Assembly (NCBI GenBank): GCA_020523905.1
Contig: JAJAPZ010000013.1
Coordinates: 1 to 57,110 of the forward strand
Source: Candidatus Obscuribacterium magneticum
Lineage (GTDB): Bacteria; Elusimicrobiota; Elusimicrobia; F11
Direction of reading: 5' to 3'
Length of the DNA: 57,110 nt
Position numbers and translations under genes: made by a program. Every line of letters starts with the position of its first letter. The stretch's first letter is position 1. This document shows positions 53,794 through 57,110 of this stretch, in pieces. The notes below the pieces were generated by a model, which made no database searches, had not been told where the DNA came from, and worked only from the letters and a program-made list of their open reading frames with translations.

Positions 53794-53836
53794 GGCTCAC
53801 AGGTGCGGAGGCGTCCTGCGCTGGCGTTGGTTAGTG
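53794..53836 (-). other. Truncated attC-like site (mirror copy)
   Basis: Counterpart of 3275..3317. Confidence 0.4.
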
Positions 53837-53841
53837 CCAAA

Positions 53842-54396
53842 TTATATATCCCATCTAATTCTAATATCATGAATTTCTTCTGGCGTTCTATGTACTGATA
53901 TTTCTTTATCATTGGGTTTTAATCCTAACGTTTTGAATCGCCATGAATTAGTAAAAAGAAATGAATTAATTATTCGGACAAAGGATTCCTCCAGACTTTT
54001 TGAATATATTTTTGTTAGAGATAGAATTTTCTCGACTCGAGAGCTACCCAATAAAGAGTAGTCGTTTTTCGGGGTTTCATTGTTGAAGTAATAAATCCAC
54101 TCACTGATTTGTTTAAAGTCCATTCTGACTTCCGAAGGCAACATTGCCGCGAGCTTAGTATCTAGAAACGATAAGATGTGTGCATTATCAATTTCTTTTC
54201 TGGGGCTCACTTTAATATTTCTCCATAAATAATAATCGTCCCAGAACGCTAATTCTGACGAAAAATCAACCACATCGTTAAGTGCTAGGAGTAATTTATG
54301 AGCCTCGTTTTCACGTTCCTTGAATTTATCGTATTGACGAGTAATTACTGATCCAAGATAAGCACCAAGAAAGAGGGATAATAAGTGAGTAAGCAT
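53842..54396 (-). CDS. Membrane-anchored unknown protein (mirror copy)
   Basis: Identical to 2715..3269. Confidence 0.6.
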   Translation of the reverse strand: MLTHLLSLFLGAYLGSVITRQYDKFKERENEAHKLLLALNDVVDFSSELAFWDDYYLWRNIKVSPRKEIDNAHILSFLDTKLAAMLPSEVRMDFKQISEWIYYFNNETPKNDYSLLGSSRVEKILSLTKIYSKSLEESFVRIINSFLFTNSWRFKTLGLKPNDKEISVHRTPEEIHDIRIRWDI

Positions 54397-54414
54397 AAAT
54401 CAACTTTGTTTGGC

Positions 54415-54479
54415 GTTTAACGTATCAGCCTCATGCACGCGAGCCGCAGGCGAGTGTCCGGTGCGATGATTGGTTAGCC
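54415..54479 (-). other. attC-like site (mirror copy)
   Basis: Counterpart of 2632..2696. Confidence 0.6.
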
Positions 54480-54487
54480 AGCCTCGC

Positions 54488-55999
54488 TTAGTAACGAGTT
54501 CTATTGGCAAAACCTGAAACCATGATTCCAAGGAGGGTGGCACCAAGAATGGCCTCGATTGAGTCAATTCCACTTTTGAATTCACATCCAATAGTGGCGA
54601 AATTAGATGCGGAACAGTACAAAGACCTGAGTACGTTCCCACGGAGTTCTGCCACAGAGCTCCAATAATATAGGGCCGTAAAGACCCCCAAAACACATGC
54701 CATCCAAATGAAAACGCGCCACGGTTTTTCACCAAATCCCCAGACGCCCCAGTCAAAGCTATCAGTGATCAAGGCCTTCTTAATCCACAGAAAGCGAAGT
54801 AGGAGGTGCGGATAAAATAATATTTTTAGGGCACAAAGAAGATTATTTTTCAGCTTGTGCAAGACCTCTTTTCCATCAATTCTTTTCTGAAGCCAAAGGT
54901 CATACAACGAGAAAAGATTGCCGCGATAGCCTATCGATGGAAAACCCTTTCCAGTTGGAATTAAGGGGTTGAGGTGACTTAAGAGCTGTTGGGACCGCTC
55001 CTCGTAATAATAATGTGCAGCTTCTGCTCGGTCCCCTTGGTTTTGAAAGGCGACACGAAACCGTTTGTAAATGTCCCGGAGTCCCAAGGGAGACCTGTTA
55101 TCAGGCGGATCTACAAAGCTGAGTTCGCTTAGCTCACAGTCGTCAAAATCAACACCATCAGGGGTTGTTTTCTGAAAGCTAATCTTGAACAGGCGTGATT
55201 TTCGAAATACAGGGCGATGGAGGGTACATTCGTTAAAGTGAAGATCCTGAATGCGCGAACTAGCGACGAGAAACTCTTCAACATAGCATTTCTCAAAAGT
55301 GACGAATGCCTTCTCACATCCATGGAATGAAAATCGATTGCAAGATGAATATGTGATTTTTGTCGTGTGTGTCCATCCTTCACCTGTAACGACTAAATCA
55401 TCGAGCGATACAAAGTCCAAATTGCGGCTATCAAACTGCCATGGGGTTACCGTGACACTGCCCATTTTCAAAACTTTGTGTTTTTTGAAAAGGAATGCCT
55501 CACTGTATTTTGTCCCCATAGCCTGCCAAAGACCGTAACTAAAGTCCGTTGCGAAAGACCTGTTTCGATCACCGATAATCGGGAACTCTTTCAGCGACTT
55601 GGCAGTGTTGAGCCAATGGAAGTACGGAACGAAGGCTACCGATGAATCAATTTCATAACGGATTTCCCCGTGGTGTCTGCGCTGCGTTTCTCGATGATCA
55701 TCAGCACTCATCGTGGAAAAATAGACTTTTGATTCATTCACTCCATTGGAATTTGGTCCAGTGACTCTCTGTAGGTAGAGTTGCTCTTTGCCGCAAAAGA
55801 ACCGCGATGGAGCATCAGATGACAGAAATACTTCATCGGTCACCTGAAAATTACGTTGCCACTCCCCGAAGCATGGAAGATCGCTTTGAAAAAAGCCTAA
55901 CAGGCCAATTAGGTCATTCTTCCGGCGCCAGTCGTTAAACTCCCGCTCTGACATCAGCCACAACTTTTTGACAGCTGGATTTTCTGAATTCGTGATCAT
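54488..55999 (-). CDS. Pentapeptide / ion-channel-like protein (mirror copy)
   Basis: Identical to 1112..2623; pore-like TIGCE between two C-terminal helices. Confidence 0.6.
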   Translation of the reverse strand: MITNSENPAVKKLWLMSEREFNDWRRKNDLIGLLGFFQSDLPCFGEWQRNFQVTDEVFLSSDAPSRFFCGKEQLYLQRVTGPNSNGVNESKVYFSTMSADDHRETQRRHHGEIRYEIDSSVAFVPYFHWLNTAKSLKEFPIIGDRNRSFATDFSYGLWQAMGTKYSEAFLFKKHKVLKMGSVTVTPWQFDSRNLDFVSLDDLVVTGEGWTHTTKITYSSCNRFSFHGCEKAFVTFEKCYVEEFLVASSRIQDLHFNECTLHRPVFRKSRLFKISFQKTTPDGVDFDDCELSELSFVDPPDNRSPLGLRDIYKRFRVAFQNQGDRAEAAHYYYEERSQQLLSHLNPLIPTGKGFPSIGYRGNLFSLYDLWLQKRIDGKEVLHKLKNNLLCALKILFYPHLLLRFLWIKKALITDSFDWGVWGFGEKPWRVFIWMACVLGVFTALYYWSSVAELRGNVLRSLYCSASNFATIGCEFKSGIDSIEAILGATLLGIMVSGFANRTRY

Positions 56000-56062
56000 A
56001 AATAGCTAGCTAATGTATCTTAGACTGCAAAAATGCTGGTTATTATTTAACCGCTTTTGGCG

Positions 56063-56109
56063 GGATTTACCATCGAAAACATTGAATAAGTTTTGGCGGC
56101 AGTAAATCC
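56063..56109. other. Imperfect hairpin (mirror copy)
   Basis: Counterpart of 1002..1048. Confidence 0.3.
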
Positions 56110-56183
56110 TCTAGTGCAAAACCCGGCTACATTTATTCACGGGGGTTATTAATCCTGAACGAATGGACCGTCTCATTTCAAGT

Positions 56184-56444
56184 TTATTTATAAATCATTG
56201 GATATTTGGAAGGATCTTGCAGAGAACTTAGGTCAAGATCAACATCCAAATTTGGCCAGAAGAGGTGGGAACCGTGGAATAATTTCAAGTTGTGAATGTC
56301 TGAGACTTTCGCCTTTTTAAACCACGGGAAATCTTCATAAGGAAGGAAATATTCCTTCCCGTTAATAAAAATCCAGACCCCATGTCCTGAGATATCTAGA
56401 ACTTCAGCTTTTGAAATGTTTTTTCCACGCTTTGATGATTTCAT
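56184..56444 (-). CDS. DUF2442 family protein (mirror copy)
   Basis: Identical to 667..927. Confidence 0.8.
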   Translation of the reverse strand: MKSSKRGKNISKAEVLDISGHGVWIFINGKEYFLPYEDFPWFKKAKVSDIHNLKLFHGSHLFWPNLDVDLDLSSLQDPSKYPMIYK

Positions 56445-56643
56445 CTTTTTTCCCTTCGACAACCTTTTGAAGCCCCCTTAATTTTCTCGGCGAGAGCCCA
56501 TGATATTCACACAGCGAAACGATCGGCTCCAGCCAAAATTTGGCTTCGCCGTCAGGACAGCTAACGTGAATGTGAACCCTCCTTTCTTCTCGGGAGAAGA
56601 AAAAGAACCGGTAATTTTTATGGCGAAAGACTGTGGGGCTCAC
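56404..56643 (-). CDS. DUF4160 family protein (mirror copy)
   Basis: Identical to 468..707; GTG start. Confidence 0.8.
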   Translation of the reverse strand: MSPTVFRHKNYRFFFFSREERRVHIHVSCPDGEAKFWLEPIVSLCEYHGLSPRKLRGLQKVVEGKKDEIIKAWKKHFKS

Positions 56644-56757
56644 GGCTTTATTCTACCTCCCCGGGGGGCTAAAGTATATTCGGATTTTTGGCATCCAGTG
56701 AATCGCCGGAGGCGAAACGAGGCCGCGATAGGGTGGGCGGCGGAGAGGGAGATAAAT

Positions 56758-56809
56758 AGATCGGGGCCGCGAGGGGAAGAGTTACCTCTTCGGCTCGTGG
56801 CCCCGATCT
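56758..56809. terminator. Long hairpin, possible terminator (mirror copy)
   Basis: Counterpart of 302..353. The outer 300 bases to the window end mirror 1..301 and hold no convincing gene. Confidence 0.4.
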
Positions 56810-57110
56810 CATGTCGTCAACCATGACGGACATTCACGTGTAAAGTGGGAGGCTGTGGGGAATATTTTGGTTGGTGACCCACGCTCGGTTAGGGTGACCT
56901 CGCCCAACAGGCCTCCCGAAAACGGCGCTTTTCAAAGAACCCTTTGTCAATCGGACAATCACTCTCGCTTCAGTAGTAATCCCAGCCGCGTCGGAAGTCA
57001 AGTGAATTTCCTGTGACAAACCCGTGAGAAAGAATCAGCGCGGTTTTTCGTGGAGAATGAGTTTGGAGGGGGGCTGTAACTTATGTCACTCGAGGGCTTC
57101 GAGGTACCGT

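Overview
Architecture. The window is almost entirely one giant hairpin. Bases 1..28453 and 28658..57110 are mirror images (position x pairs with 57111-x), separated by a unique 204-bp loop (28454..28657). Every gene in the left arm recurs on the opposite strand in the right arm with the same protein. The mirror begins inside a dispersed palindromic repeat, and the loop is bounded by two inverted copies of that repeat. The content is ordinary chromosomal housekeeping. The simplest reading is therefore a fold-back assembly or amplification chimera, representing about 28.6 kb of real genome. A genuine inverted duplication cannot be excluded from sequence alone.

Organism. The genes are bacterial, GC-rich and consistent with a Gram-negative lineage: an F-type ATP synthase with AtpI and AtpZ, a possible lipoprotein and a def-fmt-rlmN-PASTA-rpe cluster. 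Related def/fmt/PASTA/rpe clusters are known in deltaproteobacterial-type genomes. The noncoding DNA is crowded with palindromic repeats of the types GTCATTCCGGCGAAAGCCGG and GTCATTGCGAACGAAGTGAAGC. I cannot name a genus; an uncultured deltaproteobacteria-like or candidate-phylum bacterium is my best guess.

Layout in left-arm coordinates. 1..5711 is an accessory region: a DUF4160/DUF2442 pair, an integron-cassette-like stretch (degenerate pentapeptide plus ion-channel protein, an attC-like site, a membrane-anchored unknown, a truncated attC-like site), and a 119-aa XRE regulator gene split by a complete IS1634-like insertion sequence with 18-bp inverted repeats and a CTAA target duplication. 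5743..18141 (minus strand) is a long housekeeping block read as atpZ-atpI-atpB-atpE-atpF-atpH-atpA-atpG-atpD-atpC-def-fmt-rlmN-PASTA-rpe, with palindromic repeats in many gaps and one repeat cluster inside atpG. 18240..21599 holds a HEAT-repeat protein whose N-terminus is built from repeat DNA, an AAA+/DUF4143 ATPase, a secreted protein of unknown function and a small coiled-coil membrane protein. 21800..24047 holds serS, then a three-gene RHH/MazF/secreted-protein operon. 24114..26858 encodes an MFS transporter and an AlbA_2/HATPase regulator. 27098..27606 is a DUF4258/YgiT-type toxin-antitoxin pair lying between 62-bp direct repeats of the end of the neighbouring gene. 27647..28696 is a two-TM protein gene invaded by repeats, which runs into the loop.

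How it fits together. The ATP synthase operon encodes all eight core subunits plus two assembly factors; the c subunit looks proton-specific. The same strand continues into translation initiation (Def, Fmt), RlmN, a kinase-less PASTA membrane protein and the pentose-phosphate epimerase. The rest is dominated by toxin-antitoxin modules, an IS, attC-like sites and palindromic repeats that have entered coding sequences in frame at several places.
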